This document shows positions 54,739 through 63,672 of a stretch of DNA of 64,000 nucleotides, one piece after another. Within the stretch, counting starts at the first letter, position 1; the number at the start of each line of letters is the position of its first letter. Source of the DNA: Rhodococcus sp. WMMA185. Its GTDB lineage: Bacteria; Actinomycetota; Actinomycetes; Mycobacteriales; Mycobacteriaceae. The stretch covers positions 682,001 through 746,000 of the forward strand of contig NZ_CP017014.1 in the NCBI RefSeq assembly GCF_001767395.1, written 5' to 3'. Position numbers and translations under genes: made by a program. A model generated the notes under the pieces. That model saw nothing but the letters and a program-made list of their open reading frames with translations, was not told the DNA's origin and did not search any database.

Positions 54739-55920
54739 GTGCAGAGAATTGTGATCGTGGGCGCGGGCCTGGCTGGATTACGCACGGCCGAGGAACTGCG
54801 GCGGGCCGGATATGACGGTGAGTTGGTTCTCGTCGGTGGTGAGCCACATCTGCCCTACGACCGGCCGCCACTGTCCAAGGAGGTGTTGCGCGGCGAGCGC
54901 AGCGAGACCACACTCAAGCCGCGTGAATTCTTCGACGAGAAGAATATCGAGCTACGTCTCGGTGTCGAGGCCGTGTCCGTCGACGCCGAACGTCGCGTCG
55001 TGTGCCTCGCCGACCGCACCCAACTCGACTATGACGAACTGGTCGTCGCGACGGGTCTTGTGCCGCGCCGGATCCCGGGACTGCAGGATCTGGCTGGGGT
55101 CCACGTCCTGCGCTCGATCGACGAGAGCCTCGCCCTGCGCGGCGATCTTGCCGAGGGCAAGCGCGCGTTGATCGTCGGCGCGGGTTTCATAGGCTGCGAA
55201 CTGGCGGCGAGCATGCGGGCCGGTGGACTCGACGTGGTGCTGGTGGAACCTCAGCCGGCGCCCTTGGCATCCGTGCTGGGGGAGGAGATCGGGGGTCTGG
55301 TCGCCCGGTTGCACCGTGCGGAGGGCGTCGAACTTCGATCCGGTGTGGGACTGACGTCACTGCGCGGTACCGACCGAGTTACCGGGGCCGTCCTCGGTGA
55401 CGGCAGTGAAGTCCAGGTCGATGTCGTGGCAATCGGCGTCGGATCGCTGCCGGTCACCGAATGGCTCGAAGGTTCGGGCGTCGAACTCGACAACGGCGTG
55501 GTCTGCGACGGCGTCGGGCGCACGACCGTTCCACACATCTGGGCAGTCGGCGACGTGGCGGCGTGGCAGTTGCAGGTGGGCGATCGCAGGCGCGTGGAGC
55601 ACTGGAGCAACGCCGGCGAGCAGGCCAAGATTTTGGCCGGAGCGCTGACCGGGACCGGCGACGACAATCGCGTGGCTCAGGTGCCGTACTTCTGGAGCGA
55701 CCAGTACGACATCAAGATTCAGGCGCTGGGCACTGTCGCACCTACCGACGAGGTACACGTGATCAAGGACGACGGTCGCAAGTTCCTTGCCTACTACGAG
55801 CGCGAGGGGAAGCTGGTGGGTGTCGTCGGAGGTGGAATGGCGGGTGGGGTCATGAAGATGCGCGGAAAGATCGCGGCCGGAACCCCGATCGGTGAGGTCC
55901 TCGAAGCTGCGTCCGCGTAG
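54739..55920 (+). CDS. NAD(P)/FAD-dependent ferredoxin reductase-type oxidoreductase
   Basis: A 393-residue reductase similar to those serving P450 and dioxygenase ferredoxins. FAD motif IVIVGAGLAGLRTAEEL at the N-terminus, the family marker LPYDRPPLSKEVL, second NAD motif LIVGAGFIGCELA near residue 150, and the FAD-contacting IWAVGDVAAW near residue 270. The start is GTG 54739. No ferredoxin or oxygenase gene is adjacent, so the partner is unknown. Confidence 0.9.
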   Translation: MQRIVIVGAGLAGLRTAEELRRAGYDGELVLVGGEPHLPYDRPPLSKEVLRGERSETTLKPREFFDEKNIELRLGVEAVSVDAERRVVCLADRTQLDYDELVVATGLVPRRIPGLQDLAGVHVLRSIDESLALRGDLAEGKRALIVGAGFIGCELAASMRAGGLDVVLVEPQPAPLASVLGEEIGGLVARLHRAEGVELRSGVGLTSLRGTDRVTGAVLGDGSEVQVDVVAIGVGSLPVTEWLEGSGVELDNGVVCDGVGRTTVPHIWAVGDVAAWQLQVGDRRRVEHWSNAGEQAKILAGALTGTGDDNRVAQVPYFWSDQYDIKIQALGTVAPTDEVHVIKDDGRKFLAYYEREGKLVGVVGGGMAGGVMKMRGKIAAGTPIGEVLEAASA

Positions 55921-55952
55921 AGGGGCGGACGTCGGCGCGATAGATTCGTCGG

Positions 55953-56726
55953 GTGATCGTTGCGCTCATCGACTCGGGTCTCGGCATGCTGCCGACGTCG
56001 GCGCGGCTTCGTTTGCGCAGACCCGACCTGGATCTGATTCTCGCTCTGGACCCAGACGGGGCCCCGTGGGGTCCGAAATCGGGGCGGTGGGTGATCGATC
56101 GTGTCCTCGCGACCGTGAAGTTGACGCTCGACCGTGGTGCGGATGTGATCGTGCTGCCGTGCAACACGGCGAGTGTCACCGCGCTCGAGCATGTCCGAGA
56201 ATTCGTCGGACCGCAGGTTCCGGTCATCGGTACGGTTCCCGCGATCAAACCTGCTGCGGCGGCATGTGAGTCTGTGGCGGTGTGGGCGACCGAGGCGACG
56301 ACTGCGAGTCGATATCAGGCAGATCTCATCGAGCGTTTCGGCAACGGAAGTTCTGTGGTGGCTGTCGCGTGCCACGGCCTCGCCGATGCCATCGATCTCG
56401 GCGAACGGGAGGCGGCCACCGCGGCCATCGTCTCGGCTGTCGCACGCACACCCGAGGACGTGGGAGGGGTGGTGCTTGGGTGTACGCACTACCCGCTGAT
56501 GGCTGACGAGATCGCGGAGAAGCTCCCGACCGGGGTGCGACTGTTCGACAGCGCCGAAGCGGTGGCATCGCAGACGCTTCGTCGCATCGACGCGCTCGGC
56601 CGTCCGAGTACCGGTAAGGGCAGAGTCGAGGTCCTGCTCAGTGGCCGACCGGGACGTCTGCCGCCGAGCGCTGAAGTCTTCCCAGCCGGGCGGTTGCTGT
56701 CCGAAGGAAACACTCAGCCGAGTTGA
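55953..56726 (+). CDS. glutamate/aspartate racemase family protein (MurI-like)
   Basis: A 257-residue MurI-like protein with the two catalytic Cys motifs LPCNTASV and GCTHYPL. The N-terminal IALIDSGLGM resembles the glutamate racemase start DSGVGG. It stands outside a cell-wall cluster, so it may be a secondary racemase rather than the main MurI. The GTG 55953 start is 32 bases after the reductase stop. The end overlaps the convergent tetR gene by 13 bases. Confidence 0.83.
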   Translation: MIVALIDSGLGMLPTSARLRLRRPDLDLILALDPDGAPWGPKSGRWVIDRVLATVKLTLDRGADVIVLPCNTASVTALEHVREFVGPQVPVIGTVPAIKPAAAACESVAVWATEATTASRYQADLIERFGNGSSVVAVACHGLADAIDLGEREAATAAIVSAVARTPEDVGGVVLGCTHYPLMADEIAEKLPTGVRLFDSAEAVASQTLRRIDALGRPSTGKGRVEVLLSGRPGRLPPSAEVFPAGRLLSEGNTQPS

Positions 56727-57367
56727 ACCATCCCGGCTGCCACGACGCGCGCGACATTGTCGAGTTCTTCGCCGGGACGCCGCGGCAGTTCGTCGAGATC
56801 GTGCAGGCGGTCGTTGCCGGCCAAGGAGAACATCGCGGCTACCCATGCCGACGCGCACGCCCGAATCGTCCCGGGCGTCACGGGATAAGGCGAACTGGCC
56901 AGGAGTAGTCGTTCGGTGATATCGCTGAGGTAGTCGCGGAACCGTCTCAGGTGCGCGCGAACATCCGGGTGAGTCTCGGCCTCACGCCAGAGGATCACCC
57001 GCATCACCGACGAGTGGCGATCGCGCAAATTCAATGCGCTGTCGAGATTGACCAGGCTGGCTGCGGGGTCGCCAGGTGTGACCAAGGTGCCCAGATCACC
57101 GAGCGGTTCGGTGGGAAGCCTTTCGGAGAGCAACGCCAGCAGGATGTCGGTCTTGGCGGGGAAGTAGTAGAACACCAGTCCTTTCGGGACGTGTGCGGCG
57201 GAAGCGATCGACGCCGTGGACGTGGCGTCGAATCCTTTTACGGCAATCAGGGATTCGGCGGCGTCGAGAATCCGGGCCCGGGCATCGCCGTCGATCTTCG
57301 CGTTGCGCCGCTGTGGACTTTTCCGCGGGCGGTTGCTTGCGGACTTTCCGGAATGGGTTGCGGGCAT
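56714..57367 (-). CDS. TetR family transcriptional regulator
   Basis: A 217-residue regulator. The DNA-binding domain follows a basic, Ser/Arg-rich N-terminal extension of about 25 residues; the helix-turn-helix lies in TASIASAAHVPKGLVFYYF and is followed by AKTDILLALL. The effector domain is unassigned. It sits downstream of the SPW protein gene on the same strand, with a hairpin in the gap. Confidence 0.88.
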   Translation of the reverse strand: MPATHSGKSASNRPRKSPQRRNAKIDGDARARILDAAESLIAVKGFDATSTASIASAAHVPKGLVFYYFPAKTDILLALLSERLPTEPLGDLGTLVTPGDPAASLVNLDSALNLRDRHSSVMRVILWREAETHPDVRAHLRRFRDYLSDITERLLLASSPYPVTPGTIRACASAWVAAMFSLAGNDRLHDLDELPRRPGEELDNVARVVAAGMVQLG

Positions 57368-57388
57368 GGGCTTTTTCCAGACCTGAAC

Positions 57389-57421
57389 GGCGGGACGTAG
57401 GCCGTAAGCCTGCGCCCCGCC
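57389..57421. terminator. hairpin between SPW and tetR genes
   Basis: Arms 57389-57402 and 57408-57421 (left arm GGCGGGACGTAGGC) pair over 14 bases with one A-C mismatch and one G-U wobble, with a 5-base loop. No T tract follows. It may attenuate read-through from the SPW gene into tetR. Confidence 0.5.
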
Positions 57422-57456
57422 CTAGATCGACGTTCTCGCTGGTGATGCTTCACGGA

Positions 57457-57822
57457 TCAGTGACTGGCAGCCACTCCTCCCTGTCCGTGCATCCGAGAAC
57501 TCGCCATCGGCAACCCTGTAACGGCCACGACGACCGCCAGCGCACCGGTGACCCATGCGGTCCACGCCGCGCCCCCGAACTCGTTGAAGCTCATCACCCA
57601 CGGGGAGATGAACAGCAGCACGCCGAAGACGCCCAGTGCGTACTCGGCCATGGTCATCGTCGGCCGGACCATGTGGACTAGGCCGGAGAGCGCGACGAGC
57701 ACACCGAGTACGACGAGTGACCACACCGCGGCGTTGTTGGTGTCGAGCCACAGCGGCGAGAGTGCCGCGTAGCCTCCGATCACGATCGCCGCAACATCTT
57801 GCACACGACTCCACGATCTCAT
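57457..57822 (-). CDS. SPW repeat membrane protein
   Basis: A 121-residue membrane protein with four hydrophobic segments and two SPW motifs (ALSPLWL near residue 22 and FISPWVM near residue 74). Proteins of this family are of unknown function. The ATG giving MRSWSRVQD has AAGGAGG at a good distance and is chosen over the upstream 57864 start. Confidence 0.88.
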   Translation of the reverse strand: MRSWSRVQDVAAIVIGGYAALSPLWLDTNNAAVWSLVVLGVLVALSGLVHMVRPTMTMAEYALGVFGVLLFISPWVMSFNEFGGAAWTAWVTGALAVVVAVTGLPMASSRMHGQGGVAASH

Positions 57823-57989
57823 GTCCAGCCTCCTTGAAGCGGATTGGTTCCACTTCAAGTACACGCCTGATTGACCGACCGATCAATGCCTCGACCGTTG
57901 CATTCACATAACGTGAACCGCAGGTCAGCATATATTTCGTGATCTTTCGTGACCTCGGTCGATATCGATTATGTGTACTGCGATTTCTG

Positions 57990-59045
57990 TTAGAACTCGA
58001 TCTTGAGATGGTCGGTGACCGGCCGGGCCTGGCATCCCAGAATGTAGCCGTTCTCGATGTCCTCTGGGTCCAGGATCTCGCTGTTCTCCATCTCGACTTT
58101 CCCTTCGAGAATGGTGCAGGCGCAGGATCCGCACTCACCTTCCTGGCAGGAGTAGGGCACGTCGATTCCCTCCGCCAGCATGATGTCGACGAGTGTCTGT
58201 TTGCGTGGCCAATTCAGGTTGTGGACCTCGCCGTCGAGTTCCACTTCCACGGTGGCGGCGTGGGCCGCCTCGTCCGCCGTGATCTCCACGACCTCGGCGT
58301 CGCGGAACGGATCGCCGGCCAGTGAATTGAACACTTCGGCGTGCACCTGGCTGCGTGGCATCCCGGCGTCGGCGAGTGCCTTGTGAATGGTGTCCATGAA
58401 TGGCGTCGGGCCGCACATGAATACCTCGTACTCGAGGTAGGGGGCGACCGCGGAAGCGAGTTGATCCACGCCGGGCAGGCCCTGGACCGTCTCGAGCCAG
58501 TGGATGGTCACCAGTCGCGACGGGTATCGGCTTGCGAGGGTGCGCAACTCCTCGCTGAAGATGACCGATTTCTCGTCACGGTTGGCATAGAAGAGCACGA
58601 CCTTGCCAGACCCTTCGGTGAGGGCGGACTTGAGGATCGAGATCACCGGCGTGATCCCGCTTCCGGCAGCGAACAACAGGAAATCGTGGCCCAGCGACTT
58701 GGGGGTGAAGACGCCTGACGGCGGTAGGACTTCGAGGGTGTCGCCGACGGAGACGTTGTCGCAGAGCCAGTTGGATCCATAGCCGTCGACGGTCCTCTTG
58801 ACCGTCACCTTCGGTGCGTCATCGGTGAACGGTGAACTGGCCAGCGAGTAGCAACGGGCAACCGAACCGGTGCGGTCACTGGGAATTCGCAGGGTGAGGA
58901 ACTGTCCGGGCTTGTAGGTGAACTTGTCGGCAAGATCCGCCGGGACGTCGAAGATCAGCGATCGGGAGTCGGGAGTCTCTTCGACCACGCCCGACACGGT
59001 GAGCATCACCGACCGTGAGCTGTGCGGCACCTCGACAGTCGTCAT
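57990..59045 (-). CDS. kshB: 3-ketosteroid 9-alpha-hydroxylase reductase component (KshB)
   Basis: A 351-residue reductase passing electrons from NADH to the Rieske oxygenase KshA, which opens the steroid nucleus with KstD. It has an FAD motif RCYSLASSP near residue 65, the NAD motif GSGITPVISILKSAL near residue 130, CGPTPFM, and a C-terminal plant-type [2Fe-2S] domain with CQEGECGSCAC and ILGCQA. The ATG gives MTTVEVPHS. A palindromic KstR-type box lies in its promoter. No kshA is in the window, as is common. Confidence 0.92.
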   Translation of the reverse strand: MTTVEVPHSSRSVMLTVSGVVEETPDSRSLIFDVPADLADKFTYKPGQFLTLRIPSDRTGSVARCYSLASSPFTDDAPKVTVKRTVDGYGSNWLCDNVSVGDTLEVLPPSGVFTPKSLGHDFLLFAAGSGITPVISILKSALTEGSGKVVLFYANRDEKSVIFSEELRTLASRYPSRLVTIHWLETVQGLPGVDQLASAVAPYLEYEVFMCGPTPFMDTIHKALADAGMPRSQVHAEVFNSLAGDPFRDAEVVEITADEAAHAATVEVELDGEVHNLNWPRKQTLVDIMLAEGIDVPYSCQEGECGSCACTILEGKVEMENSEILDPEDIENGYILGCQARPVTDHLKIEF

Positions 59046-59105
59046 CGTGGGGTTCGTCCTCTCCTGCTTCGCGGCGCCGGAACGCTCGAACGCCTAACCC
59101 AAATA

Positions 59106-59119
59106 TAGAACACGTTCTA
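59106..59119. promoter_or_regulatory. KstR box upstream of kshB
   Basis: TAGAACACGTTCTA is a perfect 14-base palindrome and fits the KstR consensus TnnAACnnGTTnnA exactly. It lies about 61 bases before the kshB start. This predicts repression by KstR and induction by cholesterol-derived CoA thioesters. Confidence 0.88.
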
Positions 59120-59243
59120 GTTTTTGCCCAGAGGTGGTCGGCTCCGGGGCATCTCGATCGACTCACGGCGCGCAAGAGATTCGGTGGTAGCGTTGCGCTC
59201 GGCACCTGGCCCACGGTTCGATTCATCATTGGAGTGGGATCCC

Positions 59244-59845
59244 ATGAGCTTGCAATTCGACCCTCGAGTACTACAAGCGCTTGGGCCGCAGTTCGCCGCC
59301 GCAGCCGACCTGAAGACCGTGCGCGGGTACGTCGAAGCGTCCGCTGTGCCCATCATCCGGTCCCCGTGGAAGACTGCTACGCGGCGCTGGAGTGGCTGGC
59401 CGGACACGCGAGCGAGTTGGGGGCCGACCCTGCACGGCTGGCGGTGATGGGCGATAGTGCCGGCGGCGCTCTTGCCGCGGGGGTATGCCTGATGGCTCGG
59501 GATCGCAGTGGCCCGGCGATCGCTGCGCAGCTCTTGATCTATCCGATGCTCGACGATCGAACGTCGGTACCGGATCCACAGCTGCTTCCGTTCTTGACAT
59601 GGCCCTTCATATGGACCTACGACGACAACGTCACCGGCTGGACCGCGCTGCTGGGCGAGATGGACGCGAGGGGCGAGATTGGCACCGAGTGCTGACGTGT
59701 CCCGACGGGGCCTCGCCGACCGCGTGCGCCGCCTCTGTTCCTTGTAGTCTCCACATTGTGGTGAGGCAAGGACTGCGCTACCAGGCCTCGATTTCGGCTT
59801 CGAGCACGAACTAGCGCGGGCAGAGCGGATTGTCGGGGTACCGTC
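59244..59845 (+). pseudogene. decayed alpha/beta hydrolase (lipase) gene
   Basis: Fragments of a carboxylesterase/lipase. The N-terminus (MSLQFDPRVLQALGPQF onwards) is in one frame up to about 59350. The frame then changes to PVPVEDCYAALEWLAGH, which continues through the nucleophile elbow GDSAGGALAAG to a stop at 59695. The HGGG oxyanion region is missing at the junction, so an internal deletion with a frameshift is likely. A third frame near 59775-59840 ([18 protein letters not shown]) looks like the lost C-terminal His region. It should not make an active enzyme. Confidence 0.75.
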
Positions 59846-59851
59846 CCATCC

Positions 59852-60784
59852 ATGACTGCTGCGATCTCGGTGGAGAAGCTGGTCAAGACGTTCGGGACCA
59901 CACGGGCTCTCGACGGATTGGACCTCGAAGTGAATACGGGCGAGGTACACGGATTCCTTGGTCCCAACGGCTCCGGAAAGTCGACGACCATCAGGGTGCT
60001 GCTGGGTCTGCTGCGGGCGGATTCGGGTCACACCCGACTGCTGGGCGGCGATCCGTGGAAGGACGCGGTCTCGCTTCATCGGCGACTCGCCTACGTGCCG
60101 GGGGATGTGAATCTCTGGCCCAACCTCACCGGTGGGGAGGCGATAGACCTTCTATCGGGCCTGCGGGGCGGACTCGACGAGTCCAGGCGCAGTGATCTCC
60201 TCGAGCGATTCGAACTCGATCCGACGAAGAAGGCGCGCACCTACTCGAAAGGCAATCGGCAGAAGGTGGCGCTCGTGGCGGCGTTCGCGTCGAACGTCGA
60301 CCTCTACGTTTTGGACGAACCGACGTCGGGGCTGGATCCGCTGATGGATTCAGTTTTTCGGGACTGTATCGGCGAGGCCTCGAACGAGGGAAAGACTGTC
60401 CTGCTCTCGAGCCACATCCTCGCCGAGGTCGAGGCATTGTGTGATCGTGTGAGCATCATCAGGGAAGGGCGGACCGTCGAATCGGGTACGTTGGCCGAAC
60501 TCCGTCACCTCACCCGCACCTCGGTTACCGCGGAGACCGAGCGCCCCGTGACCGGACTCGATTCGATTGCCGGCGTATTCGATGTACGAGTGGACGGACT
60601 ACACGCGCGCTGCGAGGTGGAGACCAGTGAACTCGGCGCTGTGATGAGCCACCTGTTGCCTTTCGGGATCACTTCGCTCACCTCGAAGCCGCCCACCCTG
60701 GAGGAACTATTTCTCCGGCACTACGGCGATGAACTCGAACGCGAAGACGAGAACCACTGGCGCGCCGAGTCGAGGGATCTGTGA
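59852..60784 (+). CDS. ABC transporter ATP-binding protein (exporter class)
   Basis: A 310-residue ATPase of the drug/antibiotic exporter class. Walker [11 protein letters not shown], signature YSKGNRQKV (variant of LSGGQ), Walker [14 protein letters not shown], switch His in LSSHI. The C-terminal part after residue 215 is a small accessory domain. The permease gene overlaps its stop. The pair lies just upstream of the mycofactocin regulator, on the opposite strand to mftR. Confidence 0.92.
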   Translation: MTAAISVEKLVKTFGTTRALDGLDLEVNTGEVHGFLGPNGSGKSTTIRVLLGLLRADSGHTRLLGGDPWKDAVSLHRRLAYVPGDVNLWPNLTGGEAIDLLSGLRGGLDESRRSDLLERFELDPTKKARTYSKGNRQKVALVAAFASNVDLYVLDEPTSGLDPLMDSVFRDCIGEASNEGKTVLLSSHILAEVEALCDRVSIIREGRTVESGTLAELRHLTRTSVTAETERPVTGLDSIAGVFDVRVDGLHARCEVETSELGAVMSHLLPFGITSLTSKPPTLEELFLRHYGDELEREDENHWRAESRDL

Positions 60785-62412
60785 TGGCAACGCAATTCAC
60801 CGGAACCACTCGGCTGGTGCGGTTGGCGTTACGGCGCGACCAGATACAACTTTCGGTTTGGCTACTCGTCCTTATTGCTCTACAGGCGATTTCGGCCTCG
60901 AGTGTTCTGGGGCTCTACCCGACCGACGAGAGTCTCCGGAGCATCGCCATCGCCACAGCGAACTCTCCAGTTGCGCTAGCCACCAACGGACTCATCTCCG
61001 GCTACAGCGGCGGCGCTGTGGTTGCGAGCCAGATCGTCATGCCGCTCTCGCTGGGTGCCGCACTGATGAGCAGTTTGCTTGTGGTCCGCCACACCCGACA
61101 AAACGAGGAGACGGGCAGAGCGGAGTTGGTCGGGGCCGCGGTCGTGGGGCGGAAGGCAATGCTCTCTGCTGCCCTGATCGTTGCGATCGCGGCGAACGCG
61201 GTTCTTGCCGTAGGCGGCGCGGTGGTCCTCATGGCACAGGGACTTCCCCCGGCCGGGTCGTTGGCGATCGGGCTCGGGATTGCCGGCGCGGGTATTTCCT
61301 TTGCGGGAATCGCAGCGGTTACTTCGCAGGTAACGGACGGAGCGCGAACGGCCAACGGACTCGCGGGCGCGGCTCTGGCGGCGGCTTTCGTGCTGCGCGC
61401 CGTTGGCGACATGTCCGGAACCGTAGTCGAGGGAGGCACGCGGGTAATCAGCGGCTTTGCCACATGGCTGTCGCCGATCGGATGGGCGGAACAGATGCGC
61501 GCCTACGACGACAATGCCTGGTGGGTGCTCTGTTTTCCTGCCGTATTCACGCTCGCAGCAGTGGGTCTCGCGTTCCTCCTCACCGAGCGGCGAGATCTCG
61601 GCTCAGGCCTGGTCGCAACACGGCGAGGGCCCGCCCGTGCATCACGGTCCCTGCCGACACCGCTCGGATCTGCGTGGCGGATCCAACGGGGTGTTCTGTT
61701 CTGGTGGGCTGTGGGCATCGGATTCATTGCACTCGTATACGGCGCGGTCGGTGATCAGATCGACGATTTCCTCGGTGAGGGCGATCAGGTGGCGGAGGTG
61801 ATGGGGAAACTCGGGGGGACGTCCGACATGGTGGACGCCTACTTCTCGACCATCTTCGGCACAATGGCGATTGCGGTAAGCGCCTATTCGGTTCAGGCAC
61901 TGCTGCGGATGCGCACAGAGGAGGCGGCGGGTCGGCTCGAGCCCGTTCTCGCGACCGCGGTCGGACGCCCTCGCTGGCTGTTTGCCCACGTAACGGTGGT
62001 GGTGGCCGGTGTGGTCGTACTGCAAATAGTCACCGGGGCCGCGATGGGGCTCGCCTACGGTCTGGTCACATCGGATGTGCCGGGCAATGTGGCTGATTTG
62101 ACCGTGGCGTCCTTGGTCTTCGTGCCTGCAATCCTGGTGGTGGCCGCCATTGCCGTTCTGCTCTTCGGGGGCCTCCCGTTGTGGGCGTCCGGGCTTTCCT
62201 GGGCTGCGCTCGCATTGTCCCTGCTGTTCGGGTTGCTCGGTCCACTACTCGGATTGCCGGATTTCGTACGCAACCTGTCGCCGTTCAGTCACGTGCCGCC
62301 CGTTCCCGCCGCTGATGTGACGGGCGCGCCGTTGATGTGGATGGTGGCGATCGCAGTCGCAGTGGCGGCGACCGGTGTCGCGCTGTTCCGGCGGCGTGAT
62401 CTGGTCATCTAG
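60784..62412 (+). CDS. ABC exporter permease (tetronasin-type, two-part)
   Basis: A 542-residue permease with about 12 hydrophobic segments. It resembles tetronasin/polyketide-type exporter permeases, in which two six-TM halves are fused (second half near residue 300, RIQRGVLFWWAVGIGFIAL). The ATG overlaps the ATPase stop as TGATG; a GTG one codon earlier is also possible. The substrate is unknown. Confidence 0.88.
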   Translation: MATQFTGTTRLVRLALRRDQIQLSVWLLVLIALQAISASSVLGLYPTDESLRSIAIATANSPVALATNGLISGYSGGAVVASQIVMPLSLGAALMSSLLVVRHTRQNEETGRAELVGAAVVGRKAMLSAALIVAIAANAVLAVGGAVVLMAQGLPPAGSLAIGLGIAGAGISFAGIAAVTSQVTDGARTANGLAGAALAAAFVLRAVGDMSGTVVEGGTRVISGFATWLSPIGWAEQMRAYDDNAWWVLCFPAVFTLAAVGLAFLLTERRDLGSGLVATRRGPARASRSLPTPLGSAWRIQRGVLFWWAVGIGFIALVYGAVGDQIDDFLGEGDQVAEVMGKLGGTSDMVDAYFSTIFGTMAIAVSAYSVQALLRMRTEEAAGRLEPVLATAVGRPRWLFAHVTVVVAGVVVLQIVTGAAMGLAYGLVTSDVPGNVADLTVASLVFVPAILVVAAIAVLLFGGLPLWASGLSWAALALSLLFGLLGPLLGLPDFVRNLSPFSHVPPVPAADVTGAPLMWMVAIAVAVAATGVALFRRRDLVI

Positions 62413-62479
62413 CCGCCTGCCGACCCTGGCCGACTCGAACTGTCGGACGAGATGTCCGGAGTCGGCTTTGCAGTGTTTC

Positions 62480-63088
62480 CTATTCGCCGAGTGCGCCCAA
62501 TCCGTCCCGGAGCAAGTGCATCCCGGTGGCGAGTAGTTGCCGAAGTTCGACCGATTCGTCGTCGAGCCACTGCTCATAGGCCGACATCGCGATGCCGAGT
62601 ACAAGATTGCCGACCGTGCGCGGAATGTGGTCGGCCGGGTCGGCACCCAGTCTGTCGGCGACATATTCCGAGATGACACCCCGCCACCCCTCGTACATCA
62701 CTACCGAATACGCCTGCAGCGCAGGTACCCGGAGGATCAGTCTCATTCGTTTGCGGTGGTTGGCCTCCTCGCTGATCGGAAACGAATTGAACTGAAGGAG
62801 TGCGGCGGTCAGGGTGTCAGCTATCGAGATGTCCTCGGGTTGCTCCTCGAGTTGGGTACGCATCTCGGCGAGATGCGAGTCGAAGTCACCCCAGGGAATT
62901 GCGTTCTTGGACGGGAAATAGCGAAACAGCGTGCGCCGGGCTATGCCGCACGCCTGCGCAACCTGGTCGACGCTGGTCTCGTCGAATCCCTGTTGAGTGA
63001 ACAACTCGATCCCGACGGTGCTGATCCGATCCTGCGTCGTTGCTGGACGCCGGCCGATTCGGCTGGATGGTTTTCGACGACTTCTCAC
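62480..63088 (-). CDS. mftR: mycofactocin system TetR regulator MftR
   Basis: A TetR-family regulator of about 202 residues. The domain opens GRRPATTQDRISTVGIELF, the helix-turn-helix lies in TSVDQVAQACGIARRTLFRYF, and the MftR hallmark SKNAIPWGDFDSHL follows. GTG 63088 has AAGGA at a 6-7 base distance; the longer open frame upstream crosses the mftA gene on the other strand and is not used. It is divergent from mftA and probably controls it. In mycobacteria, MftR responds to long-chain acyl-CoA. Confidence 0.9.
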   Translation of the reverse strand: MRSRRKPSSRIGRRPATTQDRISTVGIELFTQQGFDETSVDQVAQACGIARRTLFRYFPSKNAIPWGDFDSHLAEMRTQLEEQPEDISIADTLTAALLQFNSFPISEEANHRKRMRLILRVPALQAYSVVMYEGWRGVISEYVADRLGADPADHIPRTVGNLVLGIAMSAYEQWLDDESVELRQLLATGMHLLRDGLGALGE

Positions 63089-63221
63089 CTTTGATCCTTT
63101 CGCTCTGTACATTCTGCACTCGATGCCATTAGATTGGTGAGGCGAATCACAGAGAGCCTCTTCCGTGGCCGGGAACACGGATCGATTCTCTGCTCTATCA
63201 CTCGGACAGTAGGAGGAAATC
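63089..63221. promoter_or_regulatory. mftR-mftA divergent promoter region
   Basis: These 133 bases hold two small inverted repeats: GTGA/TCAC at 63137-63140 and 63147-63150, and CCGTG/CACGG at 63163-63167 and 63176-63180. Either may be an MftR site. A strong AGGAGGAAATC ribosome site precedes mftA. Confidence 0.45.
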
Positions 63222-63317
63222 ATGTCGGACAACGACAACGAGGTACTGGAAACCGATTTGATCGAGGAATCTCTGGTGGAAGAGGTTTCGATCGACGGCA
63301 TGTGCGGCGTGTACTGA
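63222..63317 (+). CDS. mftA: mycofactocin precursor peptide MftA
   Basis: A 31-residue ribosomal peptide too short for ordinary gene calling. It begins MSDNDNEVLETDLIEESL and ends with the family core IDGMCGVY. The acidic leader is read by MftB. MftC oxidatively decarboxylates the C-terminal Tyr and links it to Val, and MftE then releases the core that becomes the redox cofactor mycofactocin. AGGAGG lies 6 bases before the ATG. mftB starts two bases after its stop. Confidence 0.96.
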   Translation: MSDNDNEVLETDLIEESLVEEVSIDGMCGVY

Positions 63318-63319
63318 AC

Positions 63320-63622
63320 ATGTCCGCTCCGGCGCCGGCTTCAACGACCGGCAAGCCCGCAATCGATCTCGATGTGGGCTGGAAACTTCATCATCGAGTG
63401 GCGCTGCGCCACGAACCCTTCGGGGCGTTGCTCTACCACTTCGGTACCCGCAAACTCTCGTTTCTGAAGAACCGCACGATCGTCGCGGTGGTCGAGGCCC
63501 TTCCATCGCACGCTGACGCCCGGTCCGCGCTGCGAGCGCAGGGCATCGGGGACGATCTCGCGCCGAAGTACGCGCGCGCACTCGGCGCCCTGGCCGAGTC
63601 ACACATGATCATCCGTGTGTGA
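63320..63622 (+). CDS. mftB: mycofactocin peptide chaperone MftB
   Basis: A 100-residue RiPP recognition-element protein (PqqD-like winged helix). It binds the MftA leader and delivers it to MftC. The hallmark stretch is VALRHEPFGALLYHFGTRKL near residue 30, followed by SFLKN. The ATG is two bases after the mftA stop, so translation is probably coupled. It ends 50 bases before mftC. Confidence 0.95.
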   Translation: MSAPAPASTTGKPAIDLDVGWKLHHRVALRHEPFGALLYHFGTRKLSFLKNRTIVAVVEALPSHADARSALRAQGIGDDLAPKYARALGALAESHMIIRV

Positions 63623-63672
63623 CCGGCCCTGCCGCGGCAGTCCTTTCCGTTCCATACCAGAGGAATTAGCCC

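Noticed and set aside
59015..59695. 226-residue plus-strand frame taken as an intact hydrolase
   Set aside because: Its first half overlaps the kshB promoter and is not hydrolase-like; only the second half matches a lipase, and the N-terminus is in another frame.
62480..63301. Longer 273-codon version of mftR
   Set aside because: The extension would run antisense across mftA; the GTG at 63088 has a ribosome site and gives the family-like N-terminus.
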